From: an uncultured Roseburia sp.
GTDB taxonomy: Bacteria > Bacillota > Clostridia > Lachnospirales > Lachnospiraceae
Direction: 5' to 3'
Assembly (NCBI GenBank): GCA_930989305.1
Contig: CAKNLF010000006.1
Coordinates: 1-42,023 of the forward strand
DNA length: 42,023 nt
Shown: one piece after another, positions 24,159 to 32,748 of the stretch
How the letters are laid out: each line of letters begins with the position of its first letter
Position numbering within the stretch: the stretch's first letter is position 1
The notes under the pieces: generated by a model
The model's input: the letters and a program-made list of their open reading frames with translations, nothing else
The model's database searches: none
What the model was told of the DNA's origin: nothing
Made by a program: the position numbers and the translations under genes

Positions 24159-24797
24159 ATGATTCATTATATTGACGCAAGAGGGAAGCAGTGTCCCATA
24201 CCGGTGGTGGAAACAAAGAAGGTTCTGGCCCACGGAGCACCGGGAGATATTATAGAAACCGCAGTGGATAATGAGATCGCGGTACAGAATCTGGAAAAAA
24301 TGGCGGTGCAGAAGAAACTGGCCTATGAGCATCGGACAGAAGGAGAGAGGCATTATATTGTCAGAATCTTTGCGCCCGGAAAAGAGGGAGAAACACAGGA
24401 GACATCTTCTGGGCCGGACACAGGCAGAGAAAACGTATGCAGGTGCAATCCTGTGGAAACGGGGAAAACTGTGGTGGTCCTGTCTTCGGATAAAATGGGA
24501 GAAGGAGACAGCGCGCTGGGCGCGGTTTTGATGAAAGGATTTATTTATGCCCTTACAAGTCAGGAAGTTCTGCCGGATACGATTCTGTTATATAACAACG
24601 GCGCGAAACTTTCCACAGAGGGATCAGATTCCCTGGAAGATCTTAAGCTTCTGGAATCTCAGGGAGTAGAAATCCTGACCTGCGGCACCTGTCTGAATTA
24701 CTACGGTCTTACGGAAAAACTGGCTGTGGGAGCTGTGACCAATATGTATGATATTTGCGCTAAGATGATGAACGCCGAGAAAGTGGTGAAACCATGA
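24159..24797 (+). CDS. yedF: YedF-type selenium metabolism protein (TusA + DsrE-like)
   Basis: 212 residues in two parts. The N-terminal 70 are a TusA/SirA fold with the sulfur-carrier motif CPIP (C12). The C-terminal half resembles DsrE proteins and ends with CGTCLNYYG. The fused form is typical of the protein annotated as selenium metabolism protein YedF, which travels with SelD in Clostridia that use a labile selenium cofactor. It likely carries selenium or sulfur as a persulfide-type adduct. Three bases after selD and overlapping the next gene by 4. Confidence 0.9.
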   Translation: MIHYIDARGKQCPIPVVETKKVLAHGAPGDIIETAVDNEIAVQNLEKMAVQKKLAYEHRTEGERHYIVRIFAPGKEGETQETSSGPDTGRENVCRCNPVETGKTVVVLSSDKMGEGDSALGAVLMKGFIYALTSQEVLPDTILLYNNGAKLSTEGSDSLEDLKLLESQGVEILTCGTCLNYYGLTEKLAVGAVTNMYDICAKMMNAEKVVKP

Positions 24798-25933
24798 TCT
24801 ATCTGGACAGCGCGGCAACCAGTTACTACCGGCCGAAAGAAGTGGCGCAGGCGGTGTATGATGCTATACTGACTATGGGAAACGCAGGACGGGGCGCTCA
24901 CGAAACAGCGCTCCTTTCCGCCAGGGTGATTTATGAGACAAGAAGTCTTCTGAACGAGTTGTTTCATGGAGACGGTCCCCAGCAGACGGTTTTTACCTCC
25001 AACGGGACAGAGGCTTTGAATCTGGCGATCTGCAGTCTCACAGAACGGCCGGTAAGGACAGCGGCGACGGCCATGGATCACAACAGTGTGCTCCGGCCTT
25101 TGTATCAGGCTCAAAGGCGGGGCTGCCGCCTGGATATTCTGCCTGCGGACAGGAAGGGCAATATATCCCTGGATGCGTTGGAGCGTCTTCTGAAAAGAGG
25201 ACTGGATCTGTTTGTATGCACCCATGCCTCTAATGTGACCGGAAACGTCAACAATATAAGGCGGATCGGACATCTGTGTAGAAGCTTCGGCACGGTTTTT
25301 GTGCTGGACGCGTCGCAGACAGCGGGGATTTTCCCTATTGATATGCAAAGGGACGAGATCGACATTGTATGCTTTACCGGACACAAAAGTCTGATGGGCC
25401 CTCAGGGGACCGGGGGGATCTGTATCCGGGAAGGCTTAAAACTCAGCCCCTTGAAAACAGGAGGCAGCGGGATACAGAGTTTTTCAAAGACACATCCGGC
25501 ACAGATGCCGGAAGCGCTGGAAGCGGGGACCTTAAACGGTCACGGGATCGCGGGCCTGCGGGCGGCCCTGCTCTATCTGAAGGAACAGGGAAGCGACAGG
25601 CTTCGGAAAAGAGAACAGGGGCTTATGAGACGGTTCGTGGAGGGTGTTGGAAATCTGCCGGGGATTCAAATCTACGGCGATTTTTCATCCCCGGAAAGAG
25701 GGGCGACAGTGGCTTTGAATATCGGAGCATATGATTCGGCCGCTGTCAGCGATGAGCTGGCCCAGTGTTATGGGATACAGACCAGACCAGGGGCTCACTG
25801 CGCGCCGCTGATGCATGAGGCTTTAGGTACCCGGGAACAGGGAGCGGTGCGCTTCAGTTTTTCACATTTTCTTACAGAAGAACAGATAGACAGTGCGGTC
25901 CGGGCGCTGGAAGAAATGACAAAGGAGCTGTAA
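24794..25933 (+). CDS. Cysteine desulfurase / selenocysteine lyase-like PLP enzyme
   Basis: 379 residues, class V aminotransferase fold. PLP lysine K198 (FTGHKSLMGPQGTGG), substrate-binding HASNVTGN loop, and the catalytic cysteine C336 in RPGAHCAPLMHEALGT. It would release sulfur or selenium from cysteine or selenocysteine and pass it to a carrier such as YedF or the DUF3343 protein. The ATGA overlap with the yedF stop shows coupling. Position in the selenium operon favours a selenium delivery role over iron-sulfur assembly, where IscS-like proteins have a longer active-site loop. Confidence 0.9.
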   Translation: MIYLDSAATSYYRPKEVAQAVYDAILTMGNAGRGAHETALLSARVIYETRSLLNELFHGDGPQQTVFTSNGTEALNLAICSLTERPVRTAATAMDHNSVLRPLYQAQRRGCRLDILPADRKGNISLDALERLLKRGLDLFVCTHASNVTGNVNNIRRIGHLCRSFGTVFVLDASQTAGIFPIDMQRDEIDIVCFTGHKSLMGPQGTGGICIREGLKLSPLKTGGSGIQSFSKTHPAQMPEALEAGTLNGHGIAGLRAALLYLKEQGSDRLRKREQGLMRRFVEGVGNLPGIQIYGDFSSPERGATVALNIGAYDSAAVSDELAQCYGIQTRPGAHCAPLMHEALGTREQGAVRFSFSHFLTEEQIDSAVRALEEMTKEL

Positions 25934-25939
25934 TAAAGT

Positions 25940-26170
25940 ATGAGACCCTTGGAAAAGAAAGTGCTGGTAACCTTTGAGACGACAACATCCGCAATGGCTT
26001 TTGAGGAGGAGGCAAAAAAAGCCGGCCTGAACGGACGGCTGATACCGGTGCCGAAACAGATCACGGCAGGATGCGGGCTCAGCTACTGCGCGCCGGTCCG
26101 GGAGAAGGACAGGACGCGGCAGCTGGCAGAAAAAATGATCCATCAGAGGATTTATGAACTTATGATCTGA
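25940..26170 (+). CDS. DUF3343 putative selenium/sulfur carrier
   Basis: 76 residues, all of one DUF3343 domain, with the cysteine pair AGCGLSYCAP. Known to co-occur with selD, yedF and selenium-dependent molybdenum hydroxylases. It is proposed to be a carrier; the chemistry has not been shown for this protein. It begins 6 bases after the lyase gene, and its last 11 bases overlap the end of the convergent membrane protein gene. Confidence 0.85.
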   Translation: MRPLEKKVLVTFETTTSAMAFEEEAKKAGLNGRLIPVPKQITAGCGLSYCAPVREKDRTRQLAEKMIHQRIYELMI

Positions 26171-28127
26171 CAAGATGATAACGTTTAGGGTAGAGGCTGG
26201 TTACATGGAGCTGTATCAGCCTCTTTGCATTTTTCATATATTGTTCCAGCACATAGCTCAGATCATCCCCCAGATCCTGAAGGTGCAGATCATCCCAGGC
26301 AAGATTGGTGCAGGATGGATAAATCTGCTTTTGGATCCGGTCTGCAATGTGATACAGATCAGGATAGCATTTCCGGTCAATGGAATTGGTCTGGAGCAGA
26401 TATTCAATCTGTTCCAGTTCTGAGAACATATGCCAAAGGGTCAGCATTACCTGGCGGCAGTATTCCGGATCAAAGGGAATGCCTGGCTTTTTAATATAAT
26501 CCACAGCCTGTTCATAGGTCATGTGGAACAGGGAGAGGATCTCGCTGGATACGGATATATCGGTGTGGTGTGTCATGCTTTCTTTGATCAGTTCCCAGTA
26601 GGAATTATGCAGCCGCAGCAGTTCTTTGATGTTGCAGCGGAACTGGGTTTCTCTCCTTGTGGGGAAAAAGAAACGGTTGACTATAAATACCAGGAGAACA
26701 GCCAGGAGCAGATAAACCACCCGCAGCTCAATGGCCAGTGTTTCATTCATTGTCATGGAAGCCAGGGTAAGAGCGTAACAGGTGGAAAAGATCGGATGAT
26801 TCCAGGTCCCGGGCGTAGCGCAGTACATCAGACAAAGCATTGCAACGGCGAACAGCAGTTTCCAGCCTATTCCGGGCAGCAGGGGATAGACAAGGTATTC
26901 CACACAGCAGCCGATAATGGTGCCGATGGGCCGAGTCTTCATACGATGGGCGCTTTCTTCATAATCCGGCTGAAGGAGAAGAAAGGCGTTTAAGGGAATC
27001 CAGTAAGCGTGGGTAACATTTACAAAGGCGTTTACTGCGCATCCGGCGGTCATAATAATGGAAAAACGCAGGGCAAACCGCATCTCCAGGGATTCCAGAG
27101 AGCAGATACGTTTAATATGTACGGAAAGCTCTGCCCAGCATATTTTGTTCCACCGGGCTCCGATGGTATCTTCCGTAGTGATATAGCGGAAAATAAGGAT
27201 CAGCATATGAAGAAAGCTGCGGAAAAAGATGCGGAGTCTGCCGTCCGCGTCTTTCATTTCGTTCAGAAAGACACGGGCCTGACGGATCAGCGGATCATTG
27301 TTTCGGGTATTGATGTTTTGACTGGCGTATCGTAAAAATTCTGCCAGCTCCTGAAGTTCCCGGATGTGTTCTGCGTCCATTTCCGTTTGCCACGTGGTGT
27401 CATGGACCAGATAAGCGGCCCGCTGAAACAAAATGGAAAACATATCGTAAAGCTTGGTGTGGCTGTTGTGTACGGGAATGAATTTATGGTTGTTATAGGC
27501 GGTCAAATGAAATTTGTGTTCCAGATCCAGCAGCCTGCCGCGGGTTTTGTAGTCGGCATTGCCTTCGGCCAGCTGTTCCAGCACATCGGCCAGTTCTTTC
27601 AGACCAAAGCGGATATCCAGTTCCTTTTTGGAAGAAGGATGAAAGATCAGTGTGTACAGCACCAGCGCGGCTACCAGAAATCCGACGGAAAACATGACGG
27701 CGGTAAGTTCCCGGGGCAGTTCAGATGCCGGCACCGGCATGAGTTCCAGAAAAATAAACAGCATAGCATAGGAAAAATAGCCTTTTGGATTAAAGCGGGA
27801 GCTTTGAAGAAAAACAAGTAAAAACGGAATACAGAAATTCAGAATCAGACAGTATACCGGATTTACTGTAGTTAAAAATGCCAGAAGGCACAAAAAGATG
27901 CTGATAAAAAAGATTTTAATGAAATTGCCGATGGAATTTTGTCTTCTGCGCTGAATGTTGAACATGGTGGTAAATATGGAAACTACCATGGCGTATTGCA
28001 GACTGAACATACTTACGGTAATGAGAAAAAGGACTACAAAAAATATAATGACCGGATAGGCGGAAAGAAAATTCTTCCAGAAAATAGAAAAACCTTTTGA
28101 AAGTTTTGAGAAAATATTCCTATGCAT
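26160..28127 (-). CDS. FUSC-family membrane protein
   Basis: 655 residues with two hydrophobic blocks (about 20-160 and 355-480) separated by a long soluble helical part, and a soluble C-terminal third. This is the layout of the fusaric acid resistance/YccS/aromatic acid exporter superfamily; the second block contains the FUSC_2-like stretch HAYWIPLNAFLLLQPDYE. Members export aromatic acids or are of unknown role. No membrane-fusion or outer-membrane partner is expected in a Gram-positive cell and none is present. The start has only a weak site (AGG). Gene expression would run convergently into the selenium operon. Confidence 0.82.
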   Translation of the reverse strand: MHRNIFSKLSKGFSIFWKNFLSAYPVIIFFVVLFLITVSMFSLQYAMVVSIFTTMFNIQRRRQNSIGNFIKIFFISIFLCLLAFLTTVNPVYCLILNFCIPFLLVFLQSSRFNPKGYFSYAMLFIFLELMPVPASELPRELTAVMFSVGFLVAALVLYTLIFHPSSKKELDIRFGLKELADVLEQLAEGNADYKTRGRLLDLEHKFHLTAYNNHKFIPVHNSHTKLYDMFSILFQRAAYLVHDTTWQTEMDAEHIRELQELAEFLRYASQNINTRNNDPLIRQARVFLNEMKDADGRLRIFFRSFLHMLILIFRYITTEDTIGARWNKICWAELSVHIKRICSLESLEMRFALRFSIIMTAGCAVNAFVNVTHAYWIPLNAFLLLQPDYEESAHRMKTRPIGTIIGCCVEYLVYPLLPGIGWKLLFAVAMLCLMYCATPGTWNHPIFSTCYALTLASMTMNETLAIELRVVYLLLAVLLVFIVNRFFFPTRRETQFRCNIKELLRLHNSYWELIKESMTHHTDISVSSEILSLFHMTYEQAVDYIKKPGIPFDPEYCRQVMLTLWHMFSELEQIEYLLQTNSIDRKCYPDLYHIADRIQKQIYPSCTNLAWDDLHLQDLGDDLSYVLEQYMKNAKRLIQLHVTSLYPKRYHLVRS

Positions 28128-28230
28128 GAATCCTGTATCTCACCACCCAACTATAAAGAATGTTACCTTTTAGTATAAACTTTCGCAAAAATGATGTCAA
28201 TGATGGCGGATTTCGGATCCGTATCAGGCA

Positions 28231-28319
28231 ATCAGCAAACGACTCTTATAAGCCTGTTTTTGGCCTTTGCAGGAGCAAAAGCCGACTTATAAGGGCCGAT
28301 TGATAAGGAATTGCCTTAT
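28231..28319. repeat. CTTATAAG inverted repeats in a gene-free stretch
   Basis: The gap 28128-28352 has no gene. It contains CTCTTATAAGCC (near 28232) and GACTTATAAGGG (near 28284), which can pair over 12 bases with one mismatch, and then a perfect small hairpin ATAAGG/CCTTAT (28303-28308, 28314-28319). CGGATCCG also occurs just upstream. No terminator T-run follows. Function unknown. Confidence 0.5.
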
Positions 28320-28352
28320 ATTGTCCTATTTTATAAACAAATAAAATGCGTT

Positions 28353-28610
28353 TTAAGAAGTTTGGGAATCCCGACGGAGAATCGCCAGGATTACAATGCA
28401 TACGAATTCTAAGGCCGCGAGACGGACAATAATCTCCGGCGCGTATACATGTAAAATATGTTTATGTACGAGAACCCCTGTAAGAACGCATAATAGAGGG
28501 AAAACAACTGCTAATATGCCAAATAAGCGGGTTATAGAAAAATGTATATGTTTTTCTTTTTTTTCTTTTGCTGCGGGCTGCGTATGCCCAGCGGTAACTG
28601 CATGTTCCAT
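28353..28610 (-). CDS. Small two-helix membrane protein
   Basis: 85 residues with a charged N-terminus (KEKKEKHIHF) and two hydrophobic helices (about 29-48 and 60-78). AGGGAG precedes the start on the minus strand. I do not recognise the family. Divergent from the YitT-like/cytidylate kinase gene, with a shared control region in between. Confidence 0.65.
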   Translation of the reverse strand: MEHAVTAGHTQPAAKEKKEKHIHFSITRLFGILAVVFPLLCVLTGVLVHKHILHVYAPEIIVRLAALEFVCIVILAILRRDSQTS

Positions 28611-28686
28611 TTAAATCAACTCCCTGATAAAACTGGATTGAATTCAATCTGTAATCCTAGGGTAATGAATATCGGCAAAGTTGTGT

Positions 28687-28729
28687 AGTCTAATTTAGAC
28701 TGTTGGAAAAAAGCGCCGATGATTATAAT
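28687..28729 (+). promoter_or_regulatory. Palindrome and promoter of the membrane-kinase gene
   Basis: AGTCTAA-T-TTAGACT (28687-28701) is a perfect palindrome with one central base. TATAAT (28724-28729) follows; TTGGAA (28703-28708, spacing 15) or TGTTGG (28701-28706, spacing 17) would be the -35. The palindrome touches the -35, so a protein bound there should affect initiation. Confidence 0.55.
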
Positions 28730-28772
28730 CCAGAATATTGGAAATTAAAATTCAGAAAACAGGTGAGAGGAC

Positions 28773-30113
28773 ATGACTTTTTTCAAAAAAGAAATTGTAC
28801 GAAGATATTTGTTTTTCCTGGTGGGGTTGTTTATTAATTCACTGGGAGTAAGTTTTATCACAAAAGCGGATCTGGGAACATCTCCCATCTCCAGTATTCC
28901 CTATACGTTAAGTCTCGGTTTTAAACCGACGCTGGGGATGTTCACGCTCTATATGAGCCTTGTGCTGATCGCGATCCAGCTGATCCTGCTGAGAAAGAAG
29001 TTCCCGAAACAATATTTCTGCCAGATTCCGGTGGCGTTGCTTTTCTCCTACTTTATTGATCTGACAATGGAACTGCTTTCCTTTATGGAACCGGAGCGTT
29101 ATCCGGTAAAGATGGTGTTCCTTCTGATCGGCTGCTGCATACTGGGCGTAGGTGTGTTTATGGAAATGGTGGCCAATGTGGTCATGCTGCCGGGGGAATC
29201 CTTTGTAAACGCGGTATCCATTACATTTCACACAGACTTCGGAAAGACGAAAGTGGCTTTTGATACCAGTATGACGGTTGTAGCGGCAGTACTGGGACTG
29301 ATTCTGTACCATGGTCTGGCGGGAGTCAGAGAGGGAACCATCATAGCAGCCATACTGGTAGGTATGATCGCAAGACAGCTGAAACGCCGCTTTGGCAAGA
29401 TTGAAACGATCTTTTACGCTAAAGATACCCGTCAGACTATGGAAGCGGTCAAAGAGAGTTGCCCGTTCCGGGATCAGCCTGTTGTGATCACGATTGCCAG
29501 AGAATACGGAAGCTGTGGCAGAAGGATCGCAAAACAGCTTGCGGAAGAGATGGGATTTGCCTTTTATGACAGAGAGATTATCCGAAAAGCTGCCAATACC
29601 ATGGAACTGGATGAAAAGATCGTGGCGGATAAGGAACAGAAAATGACAAACAGCTTTTTATATGATATGGTTGCTCAGTTTTATAACTTTTCTGAGCAGA
29701 AAGTGGAACTGGATCAGCTGTATGAGGCGGAGCAGAAGGCAATCCTGGACTTTGCCAAAAAAGGCAATTGCGTGATCGTAGGCAGATGCGCGGATCATAT
29801 CTGCAGGAATATGGAAAACGCCTATCATGTATTTCTGTATGCGGATAATGAGACTAAGGTCAGCGAGATCGCCCGGCGGGAACATATGACCAGGGAACAG
29901 GCGCTGGTGCATATGGAAACGATCAATCAGCAGCGGTTTAAACATTACCGGTATTATACGGGACAGATCATGGGACTGGCGAAAAACTACAATCTGTGTG
30001 TAGATACCGGTCTGAACGGTCCGGAGGCAACGGTGAATATTATAAAAGAAGCGGTAAATTCTTTTGAACATTCCCGGGAAAAAGAACGGACGGAAAAAGA
30101 AAAAACTGCTTAG
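28773..30113 (+). CDS. YitT/YczE-like membrane protein fused to cytidylate kinase-like domain
   Basis: 446 residues. Residues 1-205 are five or six membrane helices with the pattern GLFINSLGVSFITKADLGTSP of the YczE/DUF6198 group. Residues 232-430 are a cytidylate-kinase-like domain (Cytidylate_kin_2), beginning VVITIAREYGSCGRRIAKQLA and including YDREIIRKAA and VIVGRCADHI. The kinase-like part would face the cytoplasm. Separate proteins of both kinds are common in Clostridia and the fusion is known from them, but the substrate of either half is not established. Starts after GGTGAGAGG. Confidence 0.88.
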   Translation: MTFFKKEIVRRYLFFLVGLFINSLGVSFITKADLGTSPISSIPYTLSLGFKPTLGMFTLYMSLVLIAIQLILLRKKFPKQYFCQIPVALLFSYFIDLTMELLSFMEPERYPVKMVFLLIGCCILGVGVFMEMVANVVMLPGESFVNAVSITFHTDFGKTKVAFDTSMTVVAAVLGLILYHGLAGVREGTIIAAILVGMIARQLKRRFGKIETIFYAKDTRQTMEAVKESCPFRDQPVVITIAREYGSCGRRIAKQLAEEMGFAFYDREIIRKAANTMELDEKIVADKEQKMTNSFLYDMVAQFYNFSEQKVELDQLYEAEQKAILDFAKKGNCVIVGRCADHICRNMENAYHVFLYADNETKVSEIARREHMTREQALVHMETINQQRFKHYRYYTGQIMGLAKNYNLCVDTGLNGPEATVNIIKEAVNSFEHSREKERTEKEKTA

Positions 30114-30139
30114 AGCAAAAATTAAATAGGAAATAATAA

Positions 30140-30189
30140 AAAACAGGATAGAGGACGAAACAGCAGATTTTCGTCTTTTATCCTGTTTT
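30140..30189. terminator. Bidirectional terminator
   Basis: AAAACAGGATA (30140-30150) with TATCCTGTTTT (30179-30189), and an inner stem GACGAAA/TTTCGTC. It serves the kinase fusion gene and the convergent LysR gene, whose stop codon lies within the right arm. Confidence 0.85.
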
Positions 30190-31092
30190 GTTGTATCCGA
30201 AAGTTTCCAGCAGTTTGGACAGGGCCGGATTATTGTTCTGTTTTTTGCAGACAGCCAGAATCGTAACGGTTTCGTCCTGAATGGGCACCCGGCTGATCTG
30301 CGTCTGCCAGGAATCTGCCAGAAATACTTCACTGGCAAGAAGGATGCCGGTGTTTAACAGCAGATTGCCGATATGAGCGCCTCCGTCGTGGGCATACCGG
30401 GAAATCAACGGATGGATGTTGTGTTTCAGAAAAAGTCCGTGGATGTATTCGCCATATCCGGAAGAGGAATTCCGGTCCACCATCAGCAGCGGTTCGCTTC
30501 TTAAATCATTGATTGTGAGAGATTCCCGATGAGACAGCGGATTTTTCGGACTCATGTATGCCACAAGGGAAACTTCTTTCAAAGGGATAAAGAGATATTC
30601 GTTCTCAGAAAGCTGACAGCTGTCATAGGAGGTGGAAAAGATGATATCCATGCGGCTGAAGAAGAGCTGATTGCGCAGCTCGGAAAAATTGCTGCGGCAG
30701 ATGTCAATGGAAATCTGCGGATTGTTTTTCCGGAATTCTTCCAGTTTGTCCATGAATACGATGGTTCCCCATTCCAGAAATCCCAGTTTCAGCTGGCCGC
30801 TCATTCCGGTCTGGGCTACATGAGCTTCCTGAATGGCATTCAGAATATCATCGCTGATATTGCGAAGCCTTCGGGCCAGGATACGTCCCGCGGGAGTCAG
30901 AACGACTTTCCGTTTATTTCGGATAAAAAGGCGCAGGCCCAGCTCGTCTTCCATAATGCTGATCCGCTTGCTGACCCGGGACTGAGTCATAAACATCCGT
31001 TCCCCTGCTTTTGTAAAGCTTTCGTATTTGGCTACATTTAAAAAAAGTTCAAAATCCATCAGCTGAAGGTTATAAATATTGATCTCCCTCAT
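30178..31092 (-). CDS. LysR-family regulator 2
   Basis: 304 residues. Winged helix near the N-terminus (ESFTKAGERMFMTQSRVSKR, then LGLRLFIRNKRKVVLTPAG) and a substrate-binding effector domain from about 100. The start follows GGGAG on the minus strand. It is divergent from the URO-D-type gene at 31272, the usual arrangement of a LysR gene and its target. It is not closely like LysR 1 beyond the shared family. Confidence 0.92.
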   Translation of the reverse strand: MREINIYNLQLMDFELFLNVAKYESFTKAGERMFMTQSRVSKRISIMEDELGLRLFIRNKRKVVLTPAGRILARRLRNISDDILNAIQEAHVAQTGMSGQLKLGFLEWGTIVFMDKLEEFRKNNPQISIDICRSNFSELRNQLFFSRMDIIFSTSYDSCQLSENEYLFIPLKEVSLVAYMSPKNPLSHRESLTINDLRSEPLLMVDRNSSSGYGEYIHGLFLKHNIHPLISRYAHDGGAHIGNLLLNTGILLASEVFLADSWQTQISRVPIQDETVTILAVCKKQNNNPALSKLLETFGYNKTG

Positions 31093-31271
31093 TGTTTGTC
31101 TCCCGGAAATTTAAATGACAGTAATAATATAGTTATATTTTACAACAAAGGTATGGGCGCAATAATGCGTATTTGGAATTACTGATATCTCAGAAGCAAA
31201 TTTGTAGGTGGAATTTGGTAATGTTACACTAATTTCAGCAGGATAAATACGAAACAGGAGGAGGATTTGTT
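31093..31271. promoter_or_regulatory. LysR/URO-D divergent control region
   Basis: 179 bases, AT-rich, no gene. A clear consensus promoter is not visible on either strand. TTGGTA (near 31216) and an AT-rich -10-like TTACAC follow on the plus strand but are weak, fitting a promoter that needs an activator. AGGAGGAGG just before 31272 is a very strong ribosome binding site. Confidence 0.35.
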
Positions 31272-32276
31272 ATGTTGACTTTAAGGGAAAATTTTCTGGA
31301 AACTGTTAAAAAAGATGGTCATCCTGACAGACTGGCAAGCTGCTATTCCGCCTTTCGGGGGATTCCGGGGGATCCGGTTTTTCAGTATGTAAGAGGAAAT
31401 CGTATACGGGGGACCACATCCTATGACAGATGGGGAACGCTGATCTTGTTCCCGGAAGATCAGCCGGCCGCAACGCCTCACGTAACGCCGGAAAATCAGG
31501 TGATCCAGGATATCGAAGAATGGAAAAAATATGTAAAAGTACCGGATCTGCGGGCAAACTGCAGCCAGGGCTGGGAAGCGGCTCTGAAGGCAAAAGCCGG
31601 AATTGACAGTAAGGAATATCTGTCCATGACGGTTATGGGAACAGGTGTTTTTGAGCAGCTTCATATGCTGATGACATTTGAAGATACTTTGTGCAACTTC
31701 CTGATGTATCCGGATGAGATGCATGAGCTGATCGACGTGATTACAGAATACCGTCTTACTTATATGAAACTGATCGTAGAAAATCTGCATCCTGATGCGA
31801 TCATTTCTCATGATGACTGGGGGACCAAAGACAGGATGTTTATGTCGCCGGATACATGGAGGGAATTTTTTAAAGAACCGTACAGGAAATTGTATGATTA
31901 TCTTCATGCAAATGATGTATTGATTGTTCATCACGGAGATTCCTTCCTTGAACCTATTGTGGAAGATATGGCGGATATCGGCATTGATGTGTGGCAGGGG
32001 GTATTGCCTACCAATAATATTCCGGAAATTTCCAAGCGCCTGAACGGACGTATGGCGCTGATGGGAGGAATTGATTCCGGAATTGATAGGCAGGATGCAA
32101 CAGAAGAAGAAATCCGCAAAGAAACACGGAGAGCCTGCGATGAGTACGGCGGACTTGGACATTTTATTCCGAGTATCACATATGGCGGTCCGGGGACTTT
32201 GTATCCGGAAGTTGAGCCGATCATTATTGATGAGATTCATCGCTATAACAAGGAGCATTTTGGCATTGACGGCTAG
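31272..32276 (+). CDS. Uroporphyrinogen decarboxylase-fold protein, probable methyltransferase
   Basis: 334 residues of the URO-D superfamily. It lacks haem-pathway context and resembles the methyltransferase branch (MtaA/CmuA-like and O-demethylase components). Visible landmarks are HDDWGTKDRMFMSPDTWREF, HHGDSFLEPIVEDMADIGID and the C-terminal TYGGPGTLYPEVEPII. The HxC zinc motif of MtaA-type enzymes is not evident. In Clostridia such genes often move methyl groups between substrates, corrinoid proteins and tetrahydrofolate, but no corrinoid protein gene is adjacent. Control by the divergent LysR gene is likely. Confidence 0.82.
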   Translation: MLTLRENFLETVKKDGHPDRLASCYSAFRGIPGDPVFQYVRGNRIRGTTSYDRWGTLILFPEDQPAATPHVTPENQVIQDIEEWKKYVKVPDLRANCSQGWEAALKAKAGIDSKEYLSMTVMGTGVFEQLHMLMTFEDTLCNFLMYPDEMHELIDVITEYRLTYMKLIVENLHPDAIISHDDWGTKDRMFMSPDTWREFFKEPYRKLYDYLHANDVLIVHHGDSFLEPIVEDMADIGIDVWQGVLPTNNIPEISKRLNGRMALMGGIDSGIDRQDATEEEIRKETRRACDEYGGLGHFIPSITYGGPGTLYPEVEPIIIDEIHRYNKEHFGIDG

Positions 32277-32290
32277 GCCGGAAGGATAGT

Positions 32291-32334
32291 AAAGGCGCCC
32301 TTGAAGTTCAGACAGAACTTTAAGGACGCCTTTT
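32291..32334. terminator. Terminator between URO-D-type and LpdD-like genes
   Basis: AAAGGCG...AAGTTC pairs with GAACTT...CGCCTTT (32291-32333) followed by TTTTG. The A-rich left end allows use in both directions. Confidence 0.85.
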
Positions 32335-32364
32335 GTCAGAGCATTGTTCCCGGTAATGAGAAGA

Positions 32365-32736
32365 TCACTGTAAATAACGGCGAAGAAAGAGACGGGCCGC
32401 TTCTATAGTATTGTCGCAGAGCAGCTTTAGATCTTCTTTGGAGGCTCCGTCAATATGTACGCCGGCGGTTGCCGAAACGATCTCTCCGGTTTGCCTGCAT
32501 ACCATATCCGCCACTTTTTCGGCCAGCAGGCGGTCCTTGTGGCCGGGCCCCGTCAGGATGCTCACATCGCAGGTTTTCTCTCCGGTGGCGGCGTTTAAGG
32601 ACGGAACGGCCATGGCCACTGCGCCTACATGAGGACTGTCTCCTCCGGTAATGCGCAGGGTAAGACCTTTGCCCTCTGTTGTAAGTCCTTCGATTATAAT
32701 TTTATATTTTTCATTTCCATATTCTGTAACAATCAT
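32365..32736 (-). CDS. LpdD-like protein (prenylated-flavin decarboxylase accessory family)
   Basis: 123 residues. The pattern ITGGDSPHVGAVAMA, the segment LTGPGHKDRLLAEK and AGVHIDGASKEDL match the small LpdD (gallate decarboxylase subunit D) family, thought to assist enzymes that use prenylated FMN. No UbiD-type decarboxylase (LpdC) or UbiX-type prenyltransferase (LpdB) gene is in this window. It lies 12 bases after the di-Mop gene and shares its transcript, which is an unusual pairing. Confidence 0.8.
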   Translation of the reverse strand: MIVTEYGNEKYKIIIEGLTTEGKGLTLRITGGDSPHVGAVAMAVPSLNAATGEKTCDVSILTGPGHKDRLLAEKVADMVCRQTGEIVSATAGVHIDGASKEDLKLLCDNTIEAARLFLRRYLQ

Positions 32737-32748
32737 AAGTGGATACTC

